A DNA stretch of 64,000 nucleotides from NCBI GenBank assembly GCA_029210045.1, contig JARGNX010000010.1, positions 62,001 through 126,000 of the forward strand, given 5' to 3'. This DNA comes from Coxiellaceae bacterium (lineage in GTDB: Bacteria; Pseudomonadota; Gammaproteobacteria; Coxiellales; Coxiellaceae). Numbering within the stretch: the stretch's first letter is position 1; the number at the start of each line of letters is the position of its first letter. This document shows positions 52,820 through 61,262 of this stretch, in pieces. Both the position numbers and the translations under genes were made by a program. The notes below the pieces were generated by a model, which had not been told where the DNA came from, searched no databases, and saw only the letters and a list, made by a program, of their open reading frames with translations.

Positions 52820-53557
52820 ATGAAACGATTTTTATGGATCGCGCTATTTATAGTGGTAATGCTTAGCGGGCCACTGTATTTGTTGTTAGCACAAAAGGTG
52901 CATTTAAGCAGCAATTGGCGCACGGCTGATCGCAGCAGTGCAGGTATTACACCAAAAGCGAATGAGTATAAACCAGCATTGATTCAGGTGTATGCCGCAC
53001 ATGCTTATAACTGGCGCGGTTTGTTTGCTGTGCATACTTGGATTGCGCTTAAACCTAAAAATGCAGAGGGTTATCGCATATTCCAGGTTACGCTGTGGGA
53101 GTTATGGCGTAAGGGCACAACAGTATTTGAGAGCACTGGGCCACCGGATCGTAGTTGGTTTGGTAATAAGCCGGTATTAATTCGCTCGATCAACGGTGCT
53201 AAAGCTGAGCGACTAATTCCACAAGTGCTGCATGCGATTGCTCGTTATCCGTACCCTAAAACCTATCATGCATGGCCCGGCCCTAACAGTAATACGTTTA
53301 TTGCTTATATCGGCCGTCAGGTGCCTGGGCTGGATTTAATTATGCCACCTAATGCGCTTGGTAAGGATTACCTGCCTGCGCGCCAGTTTATTGTGGCGAC
53401 ACCGAGTCACAGTGGTTACTTGTTTTCTTTGCTCGGTATCTATGGGCTGTCGATTTCAAAGCAGGGCGGAATACAATTAATGATTCTTGGGCTTAATTTT
53501 GGTGTTAATTGGTCACCATTTCGTATAATCTGGCCTGGCGTGGGTTATATAGGATGA
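52820..53557 (+). CDS. DUF3750-like membrane-anchored protein
   Basis: A 245-residue protein from ATG 52820, which has AAAGGAA upstream; an earlier start at 52781 lies in the repeat. An N-terminal membrane anchor (about 5-27) is followed by a soluble domain with His-Thr-Trp-Ile-Ala-Leu-Lys-Pro, Asp-Arg-Ser-Trp-Phe-Gly-Asn-Lys-Pro, Trp-Pro-Gly-Pro-Asn-Ser-Asn-Thr-Phe and Gly-Lys-Asp-Tyr. These match the DUF3750 family as I know it. Its function is unknown. Followed by a small periplasmic protein after 27 bases. Confidence 0.75.
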   Translation: MKRFLWIALFIVVMLSGPLYLLLAQKVHLSSNWRTADRSSAGITPKANEYKPALIQVYAAHAYNWRGLFAVHTWIALKPKNAEGYRIFQVTLWELWRKGTTVFESTGPPDRSWFGNKPVLIRSINGAKAERLIPQVLHAIARYPYPKTYHAWPGPNSNTFIAYIGRQVPGLDLIMPPNALGKDYLPARQFIVATPSHSGYLFSLLGIYGLSISKQGGIQLMILGLNFGVNWSPFRIIWPGVGYIG

Positions 53558-53584
53558 CAACTTTTTTACAATCGGAGAGTAAAT

Positions 53585-53875
53585 ATGCGATACACGAAAA
53601 AAATTATTATGGCTGTGTTGGTTGGACTACCGTTGCTGGGCGTAGCAGCCAGTAGCCAAACGGATCAGGCTGTTGATAATACCAAAAAATCAGCAAACGA
53701 ATGGGGCGATGTTGCAAAGCAAAAATTACAACAGGGTGAAGCCGCCGCTAAAAAGCAATGGCCTAAGGTTGAGCAAAAAACAAATGATTTAATGGATCGT
53801 GCTAAACAAACCTGGGAAGGCACCAAAAAAAGCTGGAAAGAAAGCGGTGAGCCAAAGCCAGCAAAAGATAGTTAG
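53585..53875 (+). CDS. Small periplasmic amphipathic-helix protein
   Basis: A 96-residue protein with a signal peptide (about 1-23, Gly-Val-Ala-Ala-Ser). The mature part is charged, Lys/Trp-containing, with an 11-residue-like amphipathic repeat (Lys-x-x-Trp, Gln-Lys, Ala-Lys), as in stress-linked or LEA-like proteins. GGAG site upstream. Probably in an operon with the DUF3750 gene. Function unknown. Confidence 0.65.
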   Translation: MRYTKKIIMAVLVGLPLLGVAASSQTDQAVDNTKKSANEWGDVAKQKLQQGEAAAKKQWPKVEQKTNDLMDRAKQTWEGTKKSWKESGEPKPAKDS

Positions 53876-53880
53876 ATTGA

Positions 53881-54046
53881 CTGGATCCCGGCTCGGGGGC
53901 CGGGATGACAAAGCAAAGGACTGGATGATGATAGATTGCTAGCCTGCACCAGGCAAGGACCCGGGGTGCGGGATGATAAAGCAAAGGACTGGATGATGAT
54001 AGATTGCTAGTCTGCACCAGGCAAGGACCCGGGGTGCGGGATGACA
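53881..54046. repeat. Family-1 repeat followed by two 68-bp tandem copies
   Basis: GGATCCCGGC-TCGGGG-GCCGGGATGACA, then near-identical 68-base units starting at 53910 and 53978. Each contains ACTGGATGATGATAGATTGC and a palindrome around AAGGACCCGGGGTGCGGGAT. Only two differences between the units were seen, so the duplication is recent. Confidence 0.85.
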
Positions 54047-54049
54047 GGG

Positions 54050-55297
54050 TTAATCGTGACCTGTCATCAGTGTTTTGAGAAATAGATAGGCCGTGATTTT
54101 CTGCATATCAACGGCAGGATGCACATCATTCCAATACATAAAACCTTTGCAGTTTGTGCTTGGAATCGTTTGTGCCTGACTGTAATCACCACCTTTTACT
54201 TGGCAGCTATTACCCATTTGTGCTTCGAAATATCCACTGTGGCTAGCATCATGGTACCAGCGATGAATCGGTATAAGTTTAACCTGAACCTTACTAAACA
54301 TATTGTGGAAATCAATGCGCAGTGCTGTCCAACTGTTATAGGAGAATGAAAGTACTTTAGCTAGCGTAGCAACGTTGCTGTGGTAATAACCGGGTGTTAA
54401 TCCTGGGTTCATCAGCGTAAATATATACACTTGCTTAGGGCGTTTATCAGCAGGCAGTTTGTTCGCCATTTTATTTATCGCAGTCAATGTGCTTGCTGTG
54501 GGCTCGCCTAATATAAAATCTAAAACTCTACCAGGGTTACCCTTCAATAGGTGATTATATGCGTCGACTAAGTTATTACCGCCAATCCAAAAAGTATAGA
54601 GCGTATGCTTATCAACAGTTACCCGTCCTGCTTGTTGGTCTTGTAAAAAGAAATCCACTTGTTTGGGTAATCCGGGTACGTTAATTTTTGTGCGGTTATC
54701 GTAGGTAGGATCCAGCATATAAGCCTGGCGTGTTGTGATCACGCTATTCCTGTCACAACTTTTGAAAGGGGTGTAGTAGCGGTTGTAACAACCAGCGGCG
54801 CCCATTGCTGAGCCCCACGCGTAATTGACAGAGCTATCGTTGGGGATTTTTTGATGCATTAATAGATAGCTGGGTATGATGAAAGGGCTGTTAGTTTGAT
54901 TTTTTTGCTTGGCATAAGCCAGTAGCAATTCTGTCCAGCTGATGCTGCGGTATGAGCGTGCTTTGCTGCTGTCATCTTGTTCAATGGGTACTTGCGGTGC
55001 AAGCAGTGAATTAGTGAGATCAGGCCAGGCAAATGTTTCCTTTATGTTCAGTGCTGGTGGCGTAGCATTGCCATTGCTGCGGTCAACGGGGTTGGAGAAG
55101 GGTACATAAAATGATGTGCTGGTATTCGATACGACTTTAGGTGCATTACGCTTGATAAATGGTGTCGGGGATTCAGGGAAATTGCCGTTATCAGATAGGC
55201 TATCACCAAATACAATTAAGTTACTAAAGGCTAATAATTGCGCACTGGCAGTTAATGCGGTTAATAGCGTGATTGCTTTGCCGTATGATTTGATCAT
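54050..55297 (-). CDS. Secreted GDSL/SGNH lipase or acyltransferase
   Basis: A 415-residue protein with a signal peptide (about 1-23). Block I is Val-Phe-Gly-Asp-Ser33-Leu-Ser-Asp-Asn-Gly-Asn. Block III is Gly-Gly-Asn-Asn in Trp-Ile-Gly-Gly-Asn-Asn-Leu. Block V is Asn-Asp391-Val-His393-Pro. This is a complete Ser/Asp/His set, as in PlaA/PlaC-type phospholipases and glycerophospholipid:cholesterol acyltransferases of Legionella. Four cysteines in the mature part. AGGGAC site before the ATG. Probably exported, acting on host lipids; substrate inferred only. Confidence 0.88.
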   Translation of the reverse strand: MIKSYGKAITLLTALTASAQLLAFSNLIVFGDSLSDNGNFPESPTPFIKRNAPKVVSNTSTSFYVPFSNPVDRSNGNATPPALNIKETFAWPDLTNSLLAPQVPIEQDDSSKARSYRSISWTELLLAYAKQKNQTNSPFIIPSYLLMHQKIPNDSSVNYAWGSAMGAAGCYNRYYTPFKSCDRNSVITTRQAYMLDPTYDNRTKINVPGLPKQVDFFLQDQQAGRVTVDKHTLYTFWIGGNNLVDAYNHLLKGNPGRVLDFILGEPTASTLTAINKMANKLPADKRPKQVYIFTLMNPGLTPGYYHSNVATLAKVLSFSYNSWTALRIDFHNMFSKVQVKLIPIHRWYHDASHSGYFEAQMGNSCQVKGGDYSQAQTIPSTNCKGFMYWNDVHPAVDMQKITAYLFLKTLMTGHD

Positions 55298-55356
55298 GTC
55301 CCTGATCCAATGAAGTGATGGAGTAGGCAGTTATTGTAATGGAAACAGGTAGGAGT

Positions 55357-55458
55357 TGTCATCCCAGGCTTAAAGTTTGTCATCCCGGAAATTGCGAAGC
55401 AATTATCTGGGATCCAGGTGATTTTAGACTGGATCCCGGCTCGAGGGCCGGGATGACA
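55357..55458. repeat. Three family-1 palindromic repeats
   Basis: A partial copy (TTGTCATCCCAGGC), a copy CATCCCGGA...TCTGGGATCC with inserted AATTGCGAAGCAATT, and an inverted copy GGATCCCGGC-TCGAGG-GCCGGGATGACA. Confidence 0.75.
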
Positions 55459-55471
55459 GAGCCGAAACCTT

Positions 55472-55507
55472 AAAAAACCGCCTTTATTCGTGAGAACAGA
55501 GGCGGTT
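55472..55507 (-). terminator. Rho-independent terminator of the ankyrin gene
   Basis: On the minus strand AACCGCCT...AGGCGGTT (8-base stem) is followed by a T run. It lies about 22 bases after the ankyrin gene stop. Confidence 0.85.
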
Positions 55508-55529
55508 GAGTGTGTGTACTAGGAGTTTG

Positions 55530-56078
55530 TTACGCTGCTACACGGACCAGAGATTTGATGTGTTCTCTGAGTGTATTAATGAAATATTCGTTTTCAAAGT
55601 GCCTTGCTAATGTTTGAGGGCTACAGCCAATTGAGTTTTTAGCTTTGGAATCGCTGCCTGCTCGCATTAACGCTAATATTTGATTGCGGTTTTCGAGATT
55701 TAACATGGCTGTATGGTGCAGTGCTGTGTTCTTTAATTTATTACACGCAGTAACATCTGCACCATAAGCCAACAACTGCTGCACAGTTGTATCTTCGCCC
55801 GACAAAAACAGTGCGGCATTATGCAAAGGTGTGTTGCCTTGTTTGTCAGTGGCATGTACATCTGCACCGGCTTCTAATAATTGTTTAACCCCAATGCCGT
55901 TTTTAGCGGCTAAATGTAAAGCGGTATTGCCCCGGATATCTATCGCATTGACATCAACAGTTGGGTTGCTAAGATGCAGTTGGATATTATGCATGTCACC
56001 ACGGTATACCGCATGATGTAAATGCGTCCATCCCATCCAGTTGTACTTTGCGAGATCATTTTCGTTAATCGGTTTCAT
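55530..56078 (-). CDS. Ankyrin repeat protein
   Basis: A 182-residue protein made of four to five ankyrin repeats: Gly-Trp-Thr-His-Leu-His-His-Ala, Gly-Asn-Thr-Ala-Leu-His-Leu-Ala-Ala, Gly-Asn-Thr-Pro-Leu-His-Asn-Ala-Ala, and Asn-Thr-Ala-Leu-His-His-Thr-Ala. Short helical ends are present, with no other domain, signal peptide or membrane segment. GAGG site before the ATG. Ankyrin proteins of Legionellales are often type IV effectors; that role here is inference. Own terminator. Confidence 0.88.
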   Translation of the reverse strand: MKPINENDLAKYNWMGWTHLHHAVYRGDMHNIQLHLSNPTVDVNAIDIRGNTALHLAAKNGIGVKQLLEAGADVHATDKQGNTPLHNAALFLSGEDTTVQQLLAYGADVTACNKLKNTALHHTAMLNLENRNQILALMRAGSDSKAKNSIGCSPQTLARHFENEYFINTLREHIKSLVRVAA

Positions 56079-56207
56079 TTCGTGTTACCTCATCTGTTGC
56101 TCACCATGAGTGTTAATGTACCGCAGAGTGTGGGATCGGATAACCCGTACTGTTTACGGGGGTATTTTATTCTGGCCTGTTGACTGTAATATAGCTATTA
56201 TGTCGGC

Positions 56208-57578
56208 ATGATTAGTTTATTCGATTTATACAGCATTGGCATTGGGCCATCGAGTTCTCATACGGTAGGGCCTATGCGCGCCGCCTATGAGTTTTGTTTT
56301 AACCTTCAGGATGATTTGTTTAAAATCAAGAGGATGGTGGTTACCCTGCATGGATCATTAGCGCATACTGGCGTTGGCCATGGCACTAACCACGCTATAT
56401 TATATGGCTTGATGGGGTATAAACCTGACAGCATAGAGCCTGATGAGGCAGAAGGCTTAGTGGAGCAAGTGCTAAAGTCTGGCCAGATTAACTTGTTAGA
56501 TAAGCACCTAATAGACTTTAATATTGGCGAAGATCTGTGCTTTGATTATGACGTTGTGCTGCCTGAGCATTCGAATGGCATGCGGTTTCAGGCTTATGAT
56601 AACGATGACAACTTAATGGTTGATCAAATTATTTACTCTATTGGCGGTGGCTTTATTCATTTTGCTGGTGAAGCAGCAGTGCAGCCGAATAATACTACTA
56701 TTGAATATCCATACCCTTATACCACTTCAGCTGATTTACTTAAACACTGTGAAAAATCCGGTTTGAGTATTGCTGGCGTACAAATGGCCAATGAAATGGT
56801 GTTGCGCTCACATGATGAGATTCAGCAACATATCCTTAAGTTGGCTGATATTATGCAAGCGTGTATCGATCGTGGTTGTCATACTGAGGGTTTATTGAGC
56901 GGTAAATTAGGCGTAAAACGTCGCGCACCTGAGTTGTATCAAAAGTTACTGCGTAATGGCAAACCAGGTAAACAACACCCGAATATGATGAACTGGGTGA
57001 ATGTATTTGCTATGGCGGTGAATGAAGAAAATGCGGCCAGTGGTCGTGTAGTTACGGCACCAACCAATGGTGCGGCAGGAATTATTCCAGCAGTGTTAGC
57101 TTATTACCATCATTTTCATGATGATTGGTCAGCTGAATCAACGCGTAAGTTTTTGTTAACCGCTGCGGCGATTGGTAGCCTATTTAAGATGAATGCTTCT
57201 ATCTCCGGTGCGGAAATGGGTTGCCAAGGCGAAGTGGGTGTGGCTTGCTCAATGGCGGCGGGCGCTTTAGCTGCTGTATTCGGTGGTACACCTAAGCAAG
57301 TGGAGCAAGCGGCTGAAATCGGTATCGAGCATAACCTGGGTTTAACCTGCGACCCCGTTGATGGCTTGGTGCAAATTCCTTGTATCGAACGTAACGCGAT
57401 GGGTGCGATGAAAGCCATTAATGCTGCCCATATAGCGATGGCTGAAAGCGGTGATCATAAGATATCGTTAGACATGGCAATCAACTCTATGCGCGAGATC
57501 GGTGAAAACATGAATAGCATCTACAAAGAGACGTCGAAAGGCGGCTTGGCTGTTGCCGTGAATGTGATTGAATGCTGA
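56208..57578 (+). CDS. sdaA: L-serine dehydratase (iron-sulphur type)
   Basis: The 456-residue single-chain enzyme converts serine to pyruvate and ammonia. It has the N-terminal Ser-Ser-Ser-His-Thr-Val-Gly-Pro-Met, the Gly-His-Gly-Thr segment and the cluster-binding cysteines of the C-terminal half (Gly-Cys-Gln-Gly-Glu-Val-Gly, Leu-Thr-Cys-Asp-Pro-Val-Asp-Gly, Ile-Pro-Cys-Ile-Glu-Arg-Asn). Length is normal. Serine is a major carbon source for Legionella-type intracellular bacteria, which would fit the context. Confidence 0.95.
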   Translation: MISLFDLYSIGIGPSSSHTVGPMRAAYEFCFNLQDDLFKIKRMVVTLHGSLAHTGVGHGTNHAILYGLMGYKPDSIEPDEAEGLVEQVLKSGQINLLDKHLIDFNIGEDLCFDYDVVLPEHSNGMRFQAYDNDDNLMVDQIIYSIGGGFIHFAGEAAVQPNNTTIEYPYPYTTSADLLKHCEKSGLSIAGVQMANEMVLRSHDEIQQHILKLADIMQACIDRGCHTEGLLSGKLGVKRRAPELYQKLLRNGKPGKQHPNMMNWVNVFAMAVNEENAASGRVVTAPTNGAAGIIPAVLAYYHHFHDDWSAESTRKFLLTAAAIGSLFKMNASISGAEMGCQGEVGVACSMAAGALAAVFGGTPKQVEQAAEIGIEHNLGLTCDPVDGLVQIPCIERNAMGAMKAINAAHIAMAESGDHKISLDMAINSMREIGENMNSIYKETSKGGLAVAVNVIEC

Positions 57579-57641
57579 TTTTCTAATCTTATTTATTGAT
57601 TTAACTCAGAAAATACAGTTTTCCCTGCTATTAATGCTAGC

Positions 57642-57662
57642 TTAATATTCCTTATATATAGT
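57642..57662 (+). promoter_or_regulatory. Promoter-like motif shared with the gene at 36850
   Basis: TTAA-N2-TTCCTT-N3-TATAGT ends exactly 32 bases before the ATG at 57695, as in the paralogue at 36850. CTTAATATT here also equals a half-site of the PmrA consensus known from Legionella. Confidence 0.5.
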
Positions 57663-57694
57663 ATGACGATAGTTGATGAATAAAGTCATACCAG

Positions 57695-59926
57695 ATGAGT
57701 AGAGTAGAAGAGAGTATATATACGTTCGATGAAGCATTTGCTGGCGCTTACCAGCAAGCTGCTCGTGGTGATATAGCTAATCAGAAATGGTTGAATGACA
57801 GGGCATCAGATTTAAAAGCATCGTTAGTTGCTACGCTGTCAGATCTTGGTGTCGAAGCTGATTTAATGGAGGTTATCAAGCATATAGTTAGTCACTGGGA
57901 TGACCTAAGTCAACGTGAATACTTTACTGATTTAATTACTGAGAGGTGTCGTCAAAACAGAGACGCTACGAATGACAATCTTTTTAGCCTGGCACGTATG
58001 TCCTATTATTATCAGCCAGCCAATAAGCACGCCGTTTTTGCCTATTTATCACAGCTAAATACTTATTCGGGCACCACTCATGATGAAGGCTTAAAAAAAG
58101 AAATGGCCGTCCTTAGTAAGATAGGGCATGAGCTTGGCAGCATAAATGCGACAATTTATTATGTTAGATTAATGGCAGATGGTATTGGCATGCCACCTGA
58201 TCTTAATGCCTCTTGTGATTTGTCCTTAGCGGCATTAAAAGATTGTGAAACAGGCTCTGGTGCAGCGAATATACTAATTAAACATGTTCAAAAGCTGGCT
58301 GCTGTAGATGCTGAAAGCTTAAAGGTGATTATGACCTTAAGTGAAATATACCGTAATGGTTATGGTTGTATTGCTGATCGCAAATTGGCGGATGAGTGTG
58401 ATCGAGTTGCTGCAAATCTTGGATCGCTTATAGCATTTTTTCGTCTATACCCAAAACCATTATCGATCGATGAATTATTTGAGTTGGCGCAAGAAGACTG
58501 CCATGCGGCGTATAAAACCATTGAGAATTTAGCTCAATTGGTTGATGATAAAGATGAGGCAAAACGTGCCAAGCATGTATTAGCCTTATGTAAATTACAT
58601 GGTTATGGCACGCATCAGCATTTGGTAACGCAGCCAGCTGCTGTTGAAGACTTGACTGATATGAAGTTTAAGCTAGTAGAGGATAAAGACCGAAGACGTT
58701 ATATAACTAGTGGCTATTTAGATAGCCGCCACAAGGTTGGCGTGTTTGGTGGTGGTTATTATTTTTTACAAAATCAGATTACCTTGAATTTAATGTTATT
58801 GGGTGTGCATCGAAAAGAGTACGATGTTGCACCACATTGCAGAGCTACTTCTAGTAGCATGTATGATGAAATTGCACTAAAAACACTGGCGACATATACA
58901 AATGATTATGCTAAGTCTCTGTTCGGTGAAGCGAGAGCCGAGTGGCAAGCGATAGCACAAAACCTACTGGACGCATGCCAGCCGCCCACCGTTGAATCGG
59001 TAAAACAAAAATTAGCAGCTGAAAAGCCTGTGAATACCATGGCTGGATGGACTAAGCATGCGGTAAGCCTTACCTTTTTTAAAGTAGGTGATAAATTTTA
59101 TTTAGCTTATGGCAATAAAGGCGACGCAGTTTATGGCAATAAGCCATCTATAAAGTTTTATCAGATTCACAACCCAGCTAAATTGTTGGATCAAAAATGG
59201 CTGACTAATTTATATAAAGGTAAATTGACTAAAGCATACATGGAAATGCATGACCCAACTAAAGAAGGTTTAGGTAAGGACCTTGATTTGGAACTGGTCG
59301 GCATAATAAATTGTGATAGGCAAAACGGTGATAATTGTGCTGTTTTATCTGTTTCAGTTTCTGCGCGGGTGGATTTAATGCATGCCGATTTTAAGCAGCA
59401 ATACAAGAAGAATCCTGCAGGTTTTGCATTAAACACTGAATCGGTTAGTGCTTGTGATGATAGAATAAAAATGCAAAAACATAAACCTTGGCGCTTTGCT
59501 ATGCGACGTTATGCGGTTAGTACTTTGTGTGATGTAGGTGCTAAACATAAAACCAGCTTATTAACTCAGTATCATTTTGACTTGATAGTAAAAGTAATTG
59601 CAGGTATTCATGAGAAATACCCCGGAAGGGATGAGGCGAGTGATGCGAGGCGATCTGTATTGTTAAGGGATGTACAGTTGTATTTAAAAACAAAAGCATG
59701 CCAGTTTAATAGCACACAGATCGTCGATCTGACCGAATATATACAGGAAATGAAAGAAGCGTATGCACCGCCAGCACCACCTGCTAAAGCAAAAAGATCA
59801 GGTCTGTTTGCCCGTTTTCATCGACCGCCAGCAGCAGCGACTGTGGTAGTCGACAACCCACTGATTCATATGACGAGAGTGACCGACAATCCGCTTAATA
59901 GAGTTGGAGTGCCTGTCGCTATTTAA
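57695..59926 (+). CDS. Large Sel1-like protein with putative clan CE-like cysteine protease core (paralogue 3)
   Basis: A 743-residue protein. Helical N-terminal half with Sel1-like stretches (Tyr-Arg-Asn-Gly-Tyr-Gly, about 219-224; Cys-Lys-Leu-His-Gly-Tyr-Gly, about 299-305). The core has Gly-Trp-Thr-Lys-His455, Tyr-Gly-Asn474, Gly-Leu-Gly-Lys-Asp-Leu-Asp-Leu, and Gln543 then Gly-Asp-Asn-Cys548. Spacing is identical to the proteins at 3 and 36850. The tail is Pro-rich and basic (Ala-Lys-Arg-Ser-Gly-Leu-Phe-Ala-Arg-Phe). No signal peptide or membrane segment. Cysteine-enzyme role inferred; possible secreted effector. Confidence 0.75.
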   Translation: MSRVEESIYTFDEAFAGAYQQAARGDIANQKWLNDRASDLKASLVATLSDLGVEADLMEVIKHIVSHWDDLSQREYFTDLITERCRQNRDATNDNLFSLARMSYYYQPANKHAVFAYLSQLNTYSGTTHDEGLKKEMAVLSKIGHELGSINATIYYVRLMADGIGMPPDLNASCDLSLAALKDCETGSGAANILIKHVQKLAAVDAESLKVIMTLSEIYRNGYGCIADRKLADECDRVAANLGSLIAFFRLYPKPLSIDELFELAQEDCHAAYKTIENLAQLVDDKDEAKRAKHVLALCKLHGYGTHQHLVTQPAAVEDLTDMKFKLVEDKDRRRYITSGYLDSRHKVGVFGGGYYFLQNQITLNLMLLGVHRKEYDVAPHCRATSSSMYDEIALKTLATYTNDYAKSLFGEARAEWQAIAQNLLDACQPPTVESVKQKLAAEKPVNTMAGWTKHAVSLTFFKVGDKFYLAYGNKGDAVYGNKPSIKFYQIHNPAKLLDQKWLTNLYKGKLTKAYMEMHDPTKEGLGKDLDLELVGIINCDRQNGDNCAVLSVSVSARVDLMHADFKQQYKKNPAGFALNTESVSACDDRIKMQKHKPWRFAMRRYAVSTLCDVGAKHKTSLLTQYHFDLIVKVIAGIHEKYPGRDEASDARRSVLLRDVQLYLKTKACQFNSTQIVDLTEYIQEMKEAYAPPAPPAKAKRSGLFARFHRPPAAATVVVDNPLIHMTRVTDNPLNRVGVPVAI

Positions 59927-59978
59927 TCACCGACGGTTAGTGTATAATCCAATAAAAATATATTATTGAATAAGATAA

Positions 59979-61118
59979 ATGTCCAAGTTAAATAAATACC
60001 TGAATGCTGTAATTGCGCTTTTGCTGCTGTCATTATTTACAGTTGTTTGTGCAGCTTCAGATGCGAGTTTAGAAGCTTTGGCGAGGCAATCTATTGCGAA
60101 TAAAGCTTACCCGGGGTTTTGTATCCAAGTGGGTAATCGACAAGGCATTCTGCTTGATCAATGCTACGGTGCTTTTAGTTATAAAAATAAGTATAAAGAT
60201 AATACCCACTCATCCTTTGATATCGCTTCATTAACTAAAATACTCGCCACCACGAGTGATATTATGCGTTTATACGACCAAGGAAAAATTAATTTAAATG
60301 ACAAAGCATCAAAATATTTACCTGAACAATCCGATATCACTGTTCAAGAGCTATTAGATCATAGCTCGGGCTTACCTGCTGGGGCTCGAGTGCCAATCAG
60401 CTGGACGAGCATCGTTAATATTAAGCCTAACCATAAACCAGGCACGCACTACTTATATTCGGATCTTAATTTTATCTGGTTGCAACATATCGTGGAAAAA
60501 ATCAGTGGCGAATCATTTTCAAAATACACACAACAGCAAGTATTTGAACCCTTGGGTATGAAGAACACCGAGTTTGACCCTATAAAAACAGTTAGAAAGC
60601 TATCCATTGTGCCAACTTTATTAGATGGTATAGTCGATGATCCGCTGTCACAAAACTTTAGTGGAGTCGCCGGTAATGCGGGTGTCTTTACTACGATTAA
60701 TAATATCGGCTCATTTGCGCGCGTACTATTAAACCAAGGTCGATACGATAATAAACAGTGGGTAAAAGCATCAACAATTACCTTGTTTAGCCAGCGTGAT
60801 TTAAAAGTAAAATACAGCACGCGCGCCTTAGGATTTGATACCGTGTATAACCCTAAAATAATAAAGCCTCAGCCGCATCAATTTAGCGCGGGGCAGTTTA
60901 TAAGCCCTAATGCATTTGGTCATACGGGTTATACGGGTACGTCTTTATGGATAAGCCCACAAGATAATTTGTATATGGTTTTCTTATCTAATCGTGTAAA
61001 CCCTGTTAATCAATATATGCCGCGCCGTGATAAATATTGGCGCCAACGTATCGCTAATTGGGTATGGCGGCACTACGGACATTTGCATAAAAATCAAACA
61101 TATACGGAATATAAGTAA
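59979..61118 (+). CDS. Beta-lactamase-like serine hydrolase (class C/esterase family)
   Basis: A 379-residue protein with a signal peptide (about 1-25). Catalytic Ser84-Leu-Thr-Lys87, Tyr160-Ser-Asp162 and His315-Thr-Gly317 match the SxxK, YxN-like and KTG-like motifs of the class C beta-lactamase fold. Asp replaces Asn in the second and His replaces Lys in the third, as in many esterase or peptidase members rather than true beta-lactamases. Acts in the periplasm on an unknown ester or peptide. 52 bases after paralogue 3. Confidence 0.86.
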   Translation: MSKLNKYLNAVIALLLLSLFTVVCAASDASLEALARQSIANKAYPGFCIQVGNRQGILLDQCYGAFSYKNKYKDNTHSSFDIASLTKILATTSDIMRLYDQGKINLNDKASKYLPEQSDITVQELLDHSSGLPAGARVPISWTSIVNIKPNHKPGTHYLYSDLNFIWLQHIVEKISGESFSKYTQQQVFEPLGMKNTEFDPIKTVRKLSIVPTLLDGIVDDPLSQNFSGVAGNAGVFTTINNIGSFARVLLNQGRYDNKQWVKASTITLFSQRDLKVKYSTRALGFDTVYNPKIIKPQPHQFSAGQFISPNAFGHTGYTGTSLWISPQDNLYMVFLSNRVNPVNQYMPRRDKYWRQRIANWVWRHYGHLHKNQTYTEYK

Positions 61119-61262
61119 GTTTAACCCATTAAATCAGGCTCTTACCCGCTATACCTTATGTGTTTTCAGTAATAAAGTGATAAAATTCAAACAGTTAAGT
61201 GATGGAAATGCTTGAGCATACGCCTATAATAAAGAAGGGTACAGCGACTACTAGGGACGCTT

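Noticed and set aside
59979-61118. A true class C beta-lactamase (AmpC)
   Set aside because: The second and third motifs are Tyr-Ser-Asp and His-Thr-Gly rather than Tyr-x-Asn and Lys-Thr-Gly, which fits the broader esterase/peptidase group.
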